DNA from: Silene noctiflora
Lineage: Eukaryota; Streptophyta; Magnoliopsida; Caryophyllales; Caryophyllaceae
Assembly: GCA_009801015.1 (NCBI GenBank)
Contig: VHZZ01000216.1
Location: forward strand, 13,185-77,184
Length of the DNA stretch: 64,000 nt
Direction of reading: 5' to 3'
Under the pieces are notes generated by a model. That model ran no database searches and was not told the DNA's origin. It saw only the letters and a list, made by a program, of their open reading frames with translations. Below, one piece after another: positions 50,701-61,811 of this stretch. Positions within the stretch are counted from its first letter, which is position 1, and each line of letters starts with the position of its first letter. The position numbers and the translations under genes were made by a program.

Positions 50701-53700
50701 TGTGCTCACCCCTTGCACTGGCCAATCTAACTATCTAAGTGATTCTAGTTAGTATTGCATTAACTTTTTGAAAAGTTGACTGCATTTCAAATTTTTGAAA
50801 TATACATTTAGTATTCCCAAAATCTTGTTATGGTTTAAAATAAAAATCAAAAGTCTTGAAATTATTTCTATGAAGTCCGACAAGAAATAAACGTCATATT
50901 TTCAGGATCATACTTATGCAATGAACTCTATTCAAAAGACGATTTTAATTATCAATAATCGACAACCTATTAATCAAATGTAACCTGTTGATATATATAA
51001 ACTAGAATAAAGGACGTTTGTTACTATGCTTTTACTCCATTCACTTGTTTAAAACCGTTACTGATAATAATGTGGACATTTTCAGGTTCCAAAGCAAATG
51101 AAGCATCCGGTTTATGTATATTATCAGCTTGATAACTTCTATCAAAATCATCGTCGGTAAGTATAGCAAAGCAGGAAGGATAGGAGTATCAATTACTTTT
51201 TGTGCTTATCTATAGGAGTAGTAACCTCACTTATCTGTGACTTGTCCGACTTCAGAGTGCTCTCGGTGTTCGGAAGGTTAAAAGTTTGAAATAATTGATA
51301 GGAGCAGTAACTAATTTGTTAAACATGAAATAGTTTCTGATCACTGCCATGCAGATTAAAAGGTGAATAAGTATTGCTTTTTGTTTGTGGAAAACTGGAA
51401 ATGTGAACAAGTAGCTTCCTTATTTCCTCCAATATATGTGATGAAGCAAACGGCAGGGACGTTTAGTTACACTAGTGCCTCAAAGTTTTAGAGGTTTCTA
51501 TAGTATAGTGAGGTAAGGGGTTGGTATACGCAACCTTACCTATGTGTTAAAAAACAGAAAGGCTATTTCTTGATGACCTATAATGAAAATCGCTTTGGGA
51601 TTGCATGGATCAACCGTTACTTCACTATGTAGTAAGCATGAACTGTATAGTGAATTAATATGAAGGAAATATCATCTTGATGTATTCCAAGTGATTTCTC
51701 GGGTGGATGAAGGAAGAATATACATGCTAAGTCTCTCACCGGTTACTGTTGTTGGTCTTTTGAAAATTCTTTTCCAGTGAAGTTATTGGATTCTAATATC
51801 TGTACTGCCCATATCTACAATGGCAATTATCCCTGAAGTAGAAATCACAGTAAATTTTACATGGGTCATATTCTCTTATAAAATAATAATTTCAGCTTTA
51901 GAACTACATTTGAATCGTCAACCTCTTCTCTTTTTGAATGTTTAAGAAGCTGTTTCGCTGTTTTGTACTTTTGTACTTTTGTTTCTACTTAGCTGAGGCT
52001 CTGAAAATTCGTGGAAGCATGGGCCATACTCAAAGAGTTTTATCGAACTACAGGAGTAGCAGTTGTGTTTATCTCAATGATTCTGCTATTGCAGTTACAC
52101 TGACCTGTAGCAGTCTGTTAGGAGATGTGATATTTTTTATCTGGTACTAAGTTAGGAAGTAGAGTGTCATAGCGGGAAACTTTATCAGTTATCACGATTC
52201 TACTTTAAGGCTAATTATTAATACATATACTTCTTGCTTTAGAATAGTTTGGTTGGAATCTATGTGTATTTGAGTGAGGAAACTATTGATTCATAAATCG
52301 ATGTTGAGACTTTGAGAGGGCTGTAAAATTGAACTTGGCAATGGATGATTAGTATTTATCCCTGTCCGGCCACCAAAATAAAACTTACGCTGGAAGTATA
52401 TAATTTGCAACCATAATCTTCCTCCTTACTTTCGTTGGAAGTTTTCAGATATATAAATTTCAGTGGAAGCTTGGGGGAAAGACTACATTCTGAAGAGTTC
52501 TGAGTAGTTAACTATCTAAATAGATGGAAGCTCATATTTTTTTTTTGAAAGGAAACCCAAAGTGGGTTTACCGCATTACTAAATCGGACATAACAACAGC
52601 GCCAATGCCTACCAATCCCGTCTAGTGGCGTCTACCATACGACCAAGGCCGAACACGAGTGAGCTCATGAGCAACTTTGTTATATACACTCGTGTAATAT
52701 AATTGTTATTTTTGTTTCAGATATGTGAAAAGCAGAAATGACAAACAGTTGAGAAGCAAGGCTTTCGAGCAGTCCACGACAAACTGTGAACCAGAAGAAA
52801 CTGCAGGGACTGACAAAGACAAAGCTCCAATAGTTCCGTGTGGTCTCATAGCATGGAGTTTATTCAATGATACCTATCAGTTTTCCGTTGATTCAAAGTC
52901 ACTTGGAGTCAACAAGAAGGGTATAGCGTGGGAGAGTGATCGGAAACATAAGTTTGGATCTGATGTATATCCTAAGAATTTCCAGAGTCAAGGACTTATT
53001 GGGGGTGGCAAACTCAATTCCAGCATCCCTGTAATGTCAATTTTCATCTTCACTCTAACCATACATATAACTTACATTTGTCCTCCAGGAGGACCGTACT
53101 CCTTACACATAAGCCTTTTATAATATTTCATTTGGTGGATTGCCTTTAGGAGTAAGGAGGGCGGTCCTCCCGGAGGACACACGAATTATTCTATAACTTA
53201 ATCTGTCATTGTGGTATAAATGGGGTAAATGTCACGGTTGTGGTAATGGTCGCTAAGTATAGGTATCAGGATGGCGTGGATGTAACTTAACGCCATGGGT
53301 CACATCCTATGTGGGCTCCAAATAAGTTGAGCAAACGTGTTAAATCTTCTCAAGATCAAAAATTTGAGTCGGTCTTCCATCTTTATAGCGATCTTCTTTC
53401 AATCGTAAAGTATTTCTTCACAAACAGATGCACCATTTTCTTTTGTACGGAGTACATGTTTTTCAACACTTTTCCAAAAACAACGTTTTAGAGTAAATCG
53501 TGGAATCGGTAAAAGGAATGGCAATATTCTTTAATATTTTTTTGATGTGGCTGAATTATCAGCATTTTTTATTAGGCGTTATAATAAAAGGAACTAATGT
53601 AACAGCTGCGAAAAGTTTTGTAATATAATGGGATCATCTTTGTATCACGTCTTTTATGTTTCTGCGCTTCTGTCAAATTTTCACCTTTCTTTCATGGTTT

Positions 53701-54385
53701 ATCTTGCAGCTTAGCGAGCAAGAGGATCTTATAGTGTGGATGCGGACAGCCGCATTGTCAAAATTTAGGAAGCTGTATGGGAAGATAGAGGAGGATCTTG
53801 ACGCCAATCAGGTTGTCTCAGTTGTTGTCCAGAATAATTACAACACTTACAGTTTTGGGGGTAAGAAGACACTAGTCCTTTCTACGACAAGTTGGATTGG
53901 TGGAAAAAACGATTTTCTTGGAGTTGGATATCTCACAGTTGGCGGGCTATCTTTGTTCTTGGCACTAGGATTCATACTGGTTTACATTCTCAAGCCAAGG
54001 TCAGTGAGTCAGTTGTCGTAATCTTTGTTATTTTATGAATGATCTCGGTCCAATTTTCCACACGATTTTATTTTACAAATGCGAGAAGTATGTGTGATGA
54101 GCCAGCAATGACATATATTGGAACTTTCATGTGTTCTGACTTTTGACTCTAATTTAAGTGTCGAAATGTCGTGCTGCATGGGAGTGAGAGTTGCAACACG
54201 CGACTCATAACCTATGTAAAATGTCGAAGCACCCTTGGTTTGATGTCTACTGATTTTAATTATAAGAGAGTTTACAATATATAATTTTCGGCCCTTTACA
54301 GTCGTCTGTTTACTGATGTTGCAGGGCTATCGGAGATCCATCCTACCTTTCGTGGAACAGAAGTCCGGCAGGACACCTGAAGTAG
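47746..54385 (+). CDS. ALA-interacting subunit (CDC50/LEM3 family)
   Basis: Eight exons (47746-47785, 50027-50085, 50215-50289, 50384-50500, 51086-51156, 52721-53030, 53710-53999, 54325-54385) encode 340 residues, the usual family length. The protein is the beta subunit of P4-ATPase lipid flippases (ALA proteins), needed for their exit from the ER and for activity. After a short basic N-terminus (SSSKKPSKKPK) comes TM1 (about 33-55, WVITVFVAVGIVFIPLGLIS). A lumenal domain follows with N-glycosylation candidates NKT, NMT, NDT and NSS, and the family motifs PCGLIAWSLFNDTYQF and NNYNTYSFGGKKTLVLSTTS. TM2 is at about 294-318. The C-terminus is GDPSYLSWNRSPAGHLK. Introns 1 and 5 are long; intron 5 contains a LINE tail and intron 6 a small MITE. 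Which ALIS paralogue this is cannot be settled. Confidence 0.96.
52541..52690 (-). mobile_element. 5'-truncated LINE 3' end in ALIS intron 5
   Basis: On the minus strand the frame reads NKVAHELTRVRPWSYG, resembling the 'N.VAHELA' end of the RNase H region in plant L1-type LINEs. A short untranslated stretch and a poly-A tail follow (poly-T at 52539-52549 on plus). Only the last ~150 bases of the element are present. Confidence 0.65.
53079..53179. repeat. ~100 bp foldback element in ALIS intron 6
   Basis: TGTCCTCCAGGAGGACCGTA at the left pairs with CGGTCCTCCCGGAGGACA at the right. Inner arms CTCCTTAC / GTAAGGAG also pair. The ends are themselves palindromic. Confidence 0.75.
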
Positions 54386-54574
54386 GTTTTTCTTTTATCC
54401 TATTTGATCTCCGCCTCCCTTAAAAAGAACAAAAAACTTTGAATCGCTAAGCCGTTTGATTACTAAGTGGTTATATATATATGTATCTATTGTAGCATTG
54501 AAATCATAAAGCACTGTTCATACTGCATAGTATTAGTACAAACAGTCCAACACTCGAGTGTCAACGTCTAAGTG

Positions 54575-54885
54575 TCGAGTGTTTTTTTTTTTTTGGTGAA
54601 CCGTATTAACTAGGATCTGAACCTACGATCATTCCGACTCTAAGCAACCCCATGGTATCAATTATCTCAGGGAGAACATTCTCCCTCGGTGTGTTATTTT
54701 CCGTCTCCTTTTTTCTTGGTTAATTAATACTATCCGTCACCATGGTATTAAATCGACTTTTTTTCTAGTCTAAAGGGAGTCACAAGGGGAGATTTTTGAA
54801 TCTGACGGGATTTGAACCCAGGTCACGAGCACCACTTCTCATGACTTTATCAACTAAGCTAGTTGACATCTGTAAATCGACTTTT
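54575..54885 (-). mobile_element. SINE-like region (family 2) downstream of the ALIS gene
   Basis: On the minus strand a tRNA-like head with ACTAGCTTAGTTGATAAAG (A box) and GGTTCAAATCCCGTCAGA (B box) lies at 54800-54880. About 200 bases of body and a poly-A tail follow (poly-T at 54580-54594 on plus). A second tRNA-like block, 'GATCGTAGGTTCAGATCC', sits near 54613-54632, so two elements may be fused or nested. Confidence 0.6.
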
Positions 54886-54989
54886 AATGTCACCAAGTTG
54901 AGTAGTTATCTATCTTTGAATGATTTACCAAACAAAGGTACAATGATGGTGGTAACATACACAAATTTGTGCCAGAAAACTATGCCTAA

Positions 54990-55645
54990 TCGGAAATTAA
55001 TATAATTCACTAATATATATTTGCATGTAACAAAAAGCATTGAATGATTGAAATAAAATTACATGAGAAATTAGTTAAAACAAACTAGATTTTTTAAACC
55101 ATCAAATATATTTTTTTGGTTACATAATGCAATTAGATGTTGTAAAACATCAAAAATGGAAATAGTTAGGGCTTAGTTAAAGACAAATTAAATATTTCAA
55201 ACCGTCAAATTATTGGTCGAGCCACTTCTGTTAGATGAGATTTTCGAAAATTTTAGTTTAGTTTTTGAATTATTTTTCCAGTGTGTCTTATATCATTACA
55301 TGTTTCCCCCCTTTAAAATTTTCGCCTTTGGAGTTTGAATCTTGACTATGCCACTACATTAAATAATTTTATTGTTTTGTTACATAATGCATAGTTAGTG
55401 CTTAGTTAAGATAAAAAATTTATTTTTAAATATTAAGCATAAAAATAGTTGGTGCTAGTTTAGACAAATTAGATATTTTAAAGCATCAAAAATGGAAATA
55501 ATTAGTTCTTAGTTAAGGCAAATTAGATATTTTGAGTGTTTCTTATATCATTATCAGTTCGCCCTCCTTTAAAATTTTGTATTTGCTAAATCCCGCACAC
55601 TAGTTTAGAATATCCCACTGCATTAAATGTTTTTTTTTTGGTGGT
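54990..55645. repeat. Left half of an interrupted repeat region (~70 bp words, ~300 bp higher unit)
   Basis: Words such as AAAAATGGAAATAATTAGT and GACAAATTAGATATTTTAAA recur. A larger unit runs from TTATATCATTA through CCTTTAAAATTTT and CACTACATTAAAT to ACATAATGCA-TAGTTAGTGC. A second copy of this unit is split at 55640-55646 by the inverted-repeat element that follows and resumes at about 59470. Confidence 0.75.
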
Positions 55646-58600
55646 GGGGGTTCTCTTGTGTACCCTCGCGTTTTTTCAATTTCTATTTTATACCCTTTTT
55701 TTTCTTGAATGTATCTCTTATAACCCTGAAGTTAAAAAAATGATTTTAAACCGTAACCTAAATTAAGCTAGGCGTTAAATTCTCCGTTAAAAGGCTGATT
55801 TGGATGATGATTTGGTTATCTAACTCTTTTATATTTACATTATTTTTCTGCTTCTTTGTGCTTCTTTACTATCTCCTCGCTTCATCTTCATCATTTTTTG
55901 CCGCTTCTTATTTGTTTTCTTATCTCCTTCATTTTTCCAAATTTTACCTAATCATTTCACCACATCATCTTCGATTTTACTGATTCTTCCTTCCATTCCT
56001 CTCCCAGCATACTCCTTTATTTTCCTAGTTGCACTATAAAAGTCGTCTTTCGTCCTCTATCGTGAGAAGTTACCCAAATAATGGGGTTTATTTTACAAAC
56101 AAAATTTCCAGTTTATGAAGGTAAAGGTAATTTTATTATTATGTGTTTCAAGTTGATGAATCATAATATCATAAAGATGATGGTAGAAAAACTGGGACGA
56201 AAAAAAACATGACCCGGTACGACCTCCGAAAAGGCTCAAATGTAAGGGTATAAATACACGATTTTCGGGATTTTAGGGTGCAGGAACAAAAATGTCGATA
56301 AATGATACGGACGGTCCCTCGGGTAAGATAGAGCGGCTACACAAATTTTGAAATTCATCAAAGGACATTTGAAGGTGTCGGTACGTGATAAACAAGTATC
56401 AGAGAAAATTAGATGCTCCTCAAAAATAGATGAATACTTTTTAATTAGGTCTCAAATTCGAATAGGGCAACTCATGGAACAACCCGAACTCGGAGGAAAA
56501 GAAACATGACCCGATATGACCTCCTAAACGGTTCAAAAATAAGTGTGTAATACACGATTTTCGGGATTTTAGGGTCCCAAAAAAACATGCTCGTAAATCA
56601 TAAAGATGGTTTCATGGGTCAGATAAAGCAGCCACAAAAATTTGGAGAAGCAACAAAAAACATTTGACTATGCCCGTATGCGATAAACTAGTCTCGGACG
56701 AAAACCGGGTACTTCTTAAAAATAGATGAATACTTGTTATTTAGGGCTGAATCGAATACGATAACGGATGAAGCAACCTCGGGCACGTAGTAGAAAATTT
56801 GGGAGAAAAAGTAACATAAAAAGCTACGACCTCCTAAATGGCTCAAGTTGAAGTGTATAATACACGATTTTTGATATTTTAAGGTTCCGGAACAAAAAAG
56901 TCTGTAAATCACGCGCATGGTTCCTTGGGACAGATAAAGCAGTCACACAAATTTTGAGAAGCAATAGATGACATTTAAGGGTCGCAGTTTGCGATAAACG
57001 AGTCAAAGATGAAAATTAGGTATTCCTTAAAAATAGTTGAATACTTGTTATTAGATCTAAAATTGAATACGGTAACTCATGAAGCTACCCCAGACACGTG
57101 GAAGAAAAGTAGGAGAAAAAAAAATATGGTCCGGTACAACTCCCAATCGGCTCAAATTTAAATGTGTAATACACGGTTTTAGGAATTTTAGGCTCTCAGA
57201 ACAAAAATGTCTGTAAATCATACGGAAGGTTCCTTGGGTCAGATAAAGCAGCCACACAAATTTCGAGAGACAACAAAAGACATTTGAGGGTGACGGTATG
57301 CTATAATCGAGTCTCGGATGAAAATCATGGACACCTTAAAAATGGAAAAATACTTCTTATTTAGGGCGGAAAATCGAATACGGTAAGTCATGAAGCGACC
57401 CCAGACACGTGGTAAAAAAATTGGGAGGAAAAGAAACATGACCCGGTACGACCTCCTATACGGCTCAAATTTTAATGTATAATACTCGATTTTCGAGATT
57501 TCCGAGTTCCGGAACAAAAATGTCTGTAAATCATACGGATGGTTCCTCGAGTCAGATAAAGCAGCCACACAAACTTTGAGAAGCAACAAAGGATATATAA
57601 GGGTCCCGGTACGAGAGAAACAAGTTTGAGACGAAAATTAGGTATTCCATAAAAATTGATGAATACTTGTTATTTAGGTTTGAAATCGAATATGGTAACT
57701 CATGAAGCTACCTTAGACACGTGGTAGAAAAAATGGGAGAAAAAGAAACATAGCCCGGTACGACTCCCAAACTGCTCAAATTTAAATGTATAATACACGG
57801 TTTTCGGAATTTTAGAGTCCCGGTTCGAAAATGTCTGTAAATCGTATGGAGGGTTCCTCGAGTCAAATAAAGGAGCCACCCAAATATTGAGAAACAACAG
57901 AGGACATATGAGGGTGCCGCCGGCATGCTATAAACGAGGCTCTGATGAAAACCATGTAAACATTAAAAATGGAACAATACTTTTTATTTTGGGCTGAAAA
58001 TCGAATATGATAAGTCATGAAGCGACCCCAGATACATTGTAGAAAAACTGAGAGGAAAAGAAACATGACCTGATACGACCTACCAAACGGCTCAAATCTA
58101 AATGTACAATACACGATTTTCGAGATTTCAGAGTTCCAGAACAAAAATGTCTGTAAATCATACGGATTGTTCCTCGGGACAGCTAAGGCAGCCACACAAA
58201 TTTTGAGAAACAACAGATGACATTTGAGGGTGTCGGTACGCGATAAACGAGTCTCAGACGAAAATCATGTATTCTTAAAAAATAGATAAATTCTTCTTAT
58301 TTAGGGCTGAAAATTAAATACGGTAACTCTTGAAATGTCGTTAGACACGTGGTAGAAAAACTGGGAAGAAAAAAAATATGGCCGAGTAGGACCTCGCCAA
58401 CGGCTCAAATTGAAGTGTATAATATACGATTTTCGGGATTTTAGGGTTCCAGAACAAAAATGTCCGTAAATCACACGCATGGTACCTCGGGTAAGATAAA
58501 GCAGCTATACAAATTTTGAGAAGCAATAAAGGACATTTTAGGGTCCCGTTACGCAATAAACGAGTCAAAGCCGAAAATTAAGCATTTCTTAAAAATAGAT

Positions 58601-59445
58601 AAATACTTGTTATTTAGGGTCGAAAATTGAAAATTTTAACTCATGAATCGACGTCTAACACGTGGTAGAAAAAATGCGAGGAAAAGAAACTTGACCCGGA
58701 CGACCTCCTAAACGGCTCAAATTTAAGTGTATAATACACGGTTTTCGGGATTTCAGGGTCCCGGGACAAAAATGTTTGTAAATCATTCGGACGGTTCCTC
58801 GAGTCAGCTAAAGCAGTCACACAAATTTGGAAATGAAACAAAGGACATTTGAGTGTGTCTGTAGACGATAAACTAGTCTCGGACGAAAATCGGGTACTCG
58901 TTAAAAATAGATGATAACTTGTTATTTAGGGCTGAAATCAAATACGTTAACTTATGAAGCGACCACAACCATGTGGTGGAAAATTTGGGAGGAAAAGAAA
59001 TATGACCTGGTACGAGCTCCCGGCCCAAACGACTCAAATTTAAGTGTATAATACACGGTTTTCGGGATTTCAGGATTCCGAAACAAAAATGTACGTAAAT
59101 CATACGGATGGTTTCTCAGGTTAGATAAAGCAGACACACAAATTTTGAGAAGCAGCAAATGACTTTTGGGTGTTGGTATGGGATAAACGAGTATCAGACG
59201 AAAATCAAGTACTCTTTAAAAATAGACGAATAATTTTTAATTAAGGTTGAAAATCGAATACGGTGAGTCAACAAGCCAAACCATTTGTTCAAGTCAGCAC
59301 ATTAACGGAGTATTTGACGTCAGTCAGATCTTAGGTCACGATTTAAAATCATGAATTAACTTCAGAGGTATCCGAGATACAATCTCGAAATGGAGAGGCA
59401 TAAAATAAAAATTGAAAAAACACACGGATGCGCAAGACAAAAACC
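55646..59445. mobile_element. ~3.8 kb terminal-inverted-repeat element carrying a satellite array
   Basis: The left end (55646-55755: GTTCTCTTGTGTACCCTCGC, TTTTTTCAATTTCTATTTTA, TAACCCTGAAGTTAA) is repeated inverted at the right end (59345-59445), about 100 bp each. The insertion site is T-rich on both sides, so a poly-T target duplication is likely but its length is unclear. The interior is a ~400 bp unique-looking segment (55760-56190) and array 2. No transposase frame is seen, so it is non-autonomous. The long terminal repeats suggest a Mutator-like origin, which is inference. Confidence 0.8.
56190..59290 (-). repeat. Array 2 of the ~310 bp tandem repeat (about 10 units, inverted relative to array 1)
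   Basis: The anchor CACACAAATTTTGAGAAGC recurs near 56341, 56636, 56945, 57251, 57561, 57871, 58195, 58504, 58820 and 59135, spacing about 295-325 bp. Nearly every unit has ACACGTGGTAGAAAA, AAATTTAAGTGTATAATACA, CGATTTTCGGGATTTTAGGG and CAGATAAAGCAGCCACACAA or close variants. These are reverse complements of the unit in array 1. Confidence 0.9.
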
Positions 59446-59775
59446 TTCTTTTTTTTTTTTTTTTTTTTTTTCACAAAATGCAGTTAGTGATTATTTTAGA
59501 CGAAATAGATATAATTAAATATCAAACATGAAAATAGTTAGTTCTACTTTAGACAAATTAGATATTTTAAAACATCATGAATGGAAATAATTAGTGTTTA
59601 ATTAAGACAAATTAGATATATTATTAAAACATGGAAATAGTTGGTGCTATTTTAGAGAAATTAGATATTTTAAAACATTAAAAATGGAAATAATTAGTGC
59701 ATAGTAAAGACAAATTAGATATTTTAAACCATTAAACATGAAAATAGTTGGTACTTATTTTTTAAGTTGATGGTA
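59446..59775. repeat. Right half of the interrupted repeat region
   Basis: After a ~24 base poly-T, ACAAAATGCAGTTAGTGATT resumes the unit interrupted at 55646. GAAATAATTAGTG and GACAAATTAGATATTTTAAA words follow in three to four tandem copies. Confidence 0.75.
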
Positions 59776-60074
59776 ATGTTTAGCTTTGATGAGTAATGGT
59801 GTCGTTGCTGCCAAATCTCAGTTAGGTTTAACTTTTTCGGATGTGAAATGACAGGGGTAAAGTTGAAAGAAAAAGTCGGAAATTTTATCTAGGATTTGTG
59901 AAATTTTATTTAAATTGTTTTACCGAGTGTATTCTGAATATCAAACTTTTACACAAAGTAATTTGGATATGATTCCACTCCATTAATATCTCACCAATTG
60001 CCACCGAATTAGAGAGTTTTAGTTTATTTTGTTTCCGCGTGTTTTGAAAGAGAAATCGATAATATTAATAACGT

Positions 60075-60235
60075 AAATTCTTATTTCAGACGACCAATTT
60101 TCGTCTGAAACTTCAGACAGGCATACGTAATCATGCTTATAATACCTTATTTTTCAATAGTGGTAACATTTGGCTGTAAAATTCCGTCTTATTATTATTT
60201 CAGATCAAAATGTTCCGTCTGAAGAGAGACGAGAT
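60075..60235. mobile_element. MITE-like foldback with TTTCAGACG arms
   Basis: AAATTCTTATTTCAGACGAC at the left and the inverted partner around TTCCGTCTGAAGAGAGACGA at the right, with an AT-rich interior. Related to the element in NAC intron 1. Confidence 0.45.
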
Positions 60236-61655
60236 GTATTAATAATAATGGTCCAAGTAAATGATCACAACTGCCATTAGACCACCATACTAATTCAAGC
60301 CTAAACTACCAAATTACACTAATTTGGTAATTAGCTATACAAATGCAAAAGCCAAATATAAATATATAGAGAAAGGTATGTAGGCCAAAATTAGACACAT
60401 TCGCACGTCTCATCTTCTTCTATGTATCGTTCCAATTTTATCAGACGTTAAGGGACTACGTCGGAAATGGGAAATTATAGGTCTTTTGGAGTCATGACAG
60501 GAAACATGTGTAAATGTTAACAAAACAAGAAACATGTATAAAATCGATGCTACTAAATATCGTCGAGAGTCGAGACTATTACATTAAATCGTCGACAGAT
60601 TGATTAAATGGATAAGTTTATCCCTCTTAAAATTTTATTGATCAATATCTTAAAATTTTATTGATCAATATATTTCTAATTAAGCAAATTAAAATGACAA
60701 ATTATTAAATTATCTAATCGACAAATTATTAAATTAACACGGATCAAATATCACCATTTCACGAAAAAATGTAAATATTCCTGGTAAAATGTTACCAACG
60801 TTTTTTTTTTCCGGTAAAACATGACAATTTTAGTTATAATAGTTTATAATTAAATAATTACTTTCTGATAAAAAATTGAGATTTTCTGATCGTAAAGATA
60901 AGACCGTCTTAAAGAAACCCGACTCTGAAACATTAAAATATCTAGAAGTGTAACCCTTAGATTTCACACCTTCCACGATACTTCAAAGCTTTTTCAATGT
61001 CAATAATGTTAATTAAATCTATGACTAAAAAAATAAAAAAATAAATAAATAAATAAATAATAAATAAATAAAATTCAAATAAGAATATGTGATGGTTGAT
61101 AATGACCAAATAGTAATGTGTCCAAAAATTCATCTAGTATGACAATATCTTAATGTTATTGTAGTTTCCATGTCTTTCTCCTTGCAATTTACCAAATTCA
61201 TTTATTAGACCGCGTAGTCTTCCTTAAAACGGATATATCAATTTTAACTGATCAAATATCATGCCCGATTTCCCGAAAAATCATATCGAACCTAGCTAAT
61301 AGCAAAGGGTAGCACTCACTACCCCTGATTTCCAGAAAATCATATAAATTATTGATATTTGCTACCCAAAATTCTTAAAATATGAATCTTAATTTAAGTT
61401 CGAGGTTCGCCTCTGAATTTTACTATAGAACAGAGTTTATTTTTCTCTTAACATTCTACTTTTTCCTTATCCGTCCCACATAGGTATATATTATTTATCC
61501 TGTATTAAACTGAAAACGGATATGCTCGTCTTAAATAAAAATTTGCCTTATTAGTCAATTCCAAAAAGTTGATAGATTGAATATTGACTTAGACTTGTAA
61601 CCAAATTTAAGGACCAATAATCCACAAGTCCATAATCTTTAAAAAATTAGAAGTC

Positions 61656-61665
61656 TATATATATA
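61656..61665 (+). promoter_or_regulatory. Candidate TATA box of the acyl-activating enzyme gene
   Basis: TATATATATA in the context GTCTATATATATAACAC, about 147 bases upstream of the ATG at 61812, followed by an AT-rich leader. A suitable distance for a plant core promoter with a ~110 base 5' UTR. Confidence 0.5.
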
Positions 61666-61811
61666 ACACAATTTTATTATCTAAATCACAACTAAATTAA
61701 TACTCTTAATTTCCTCTCTTTAATTAATTTCTTTACCATTATTTATTCTCTTTATTTATAACATTTTTTTTGTTATATTTTTTTTTGTAAAACAAAAAAA
61801 AAAAAAAAAAA

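Larger units (their letters stand above)
59776..61811. other. AT-rich intergenic DNA upstream of the acyl-activating enzyme gene
   Basis: Contains a fragment of the ACGTTTG-family MITE interior (59895-59950), a foldback element at 60075-60235, a duplicated TTAAAATTTTATTGATCAAT (about 60629 and 60651) and an AAAT microsatellite (61030-61068). No gene is supported. Confidence 0.6.
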
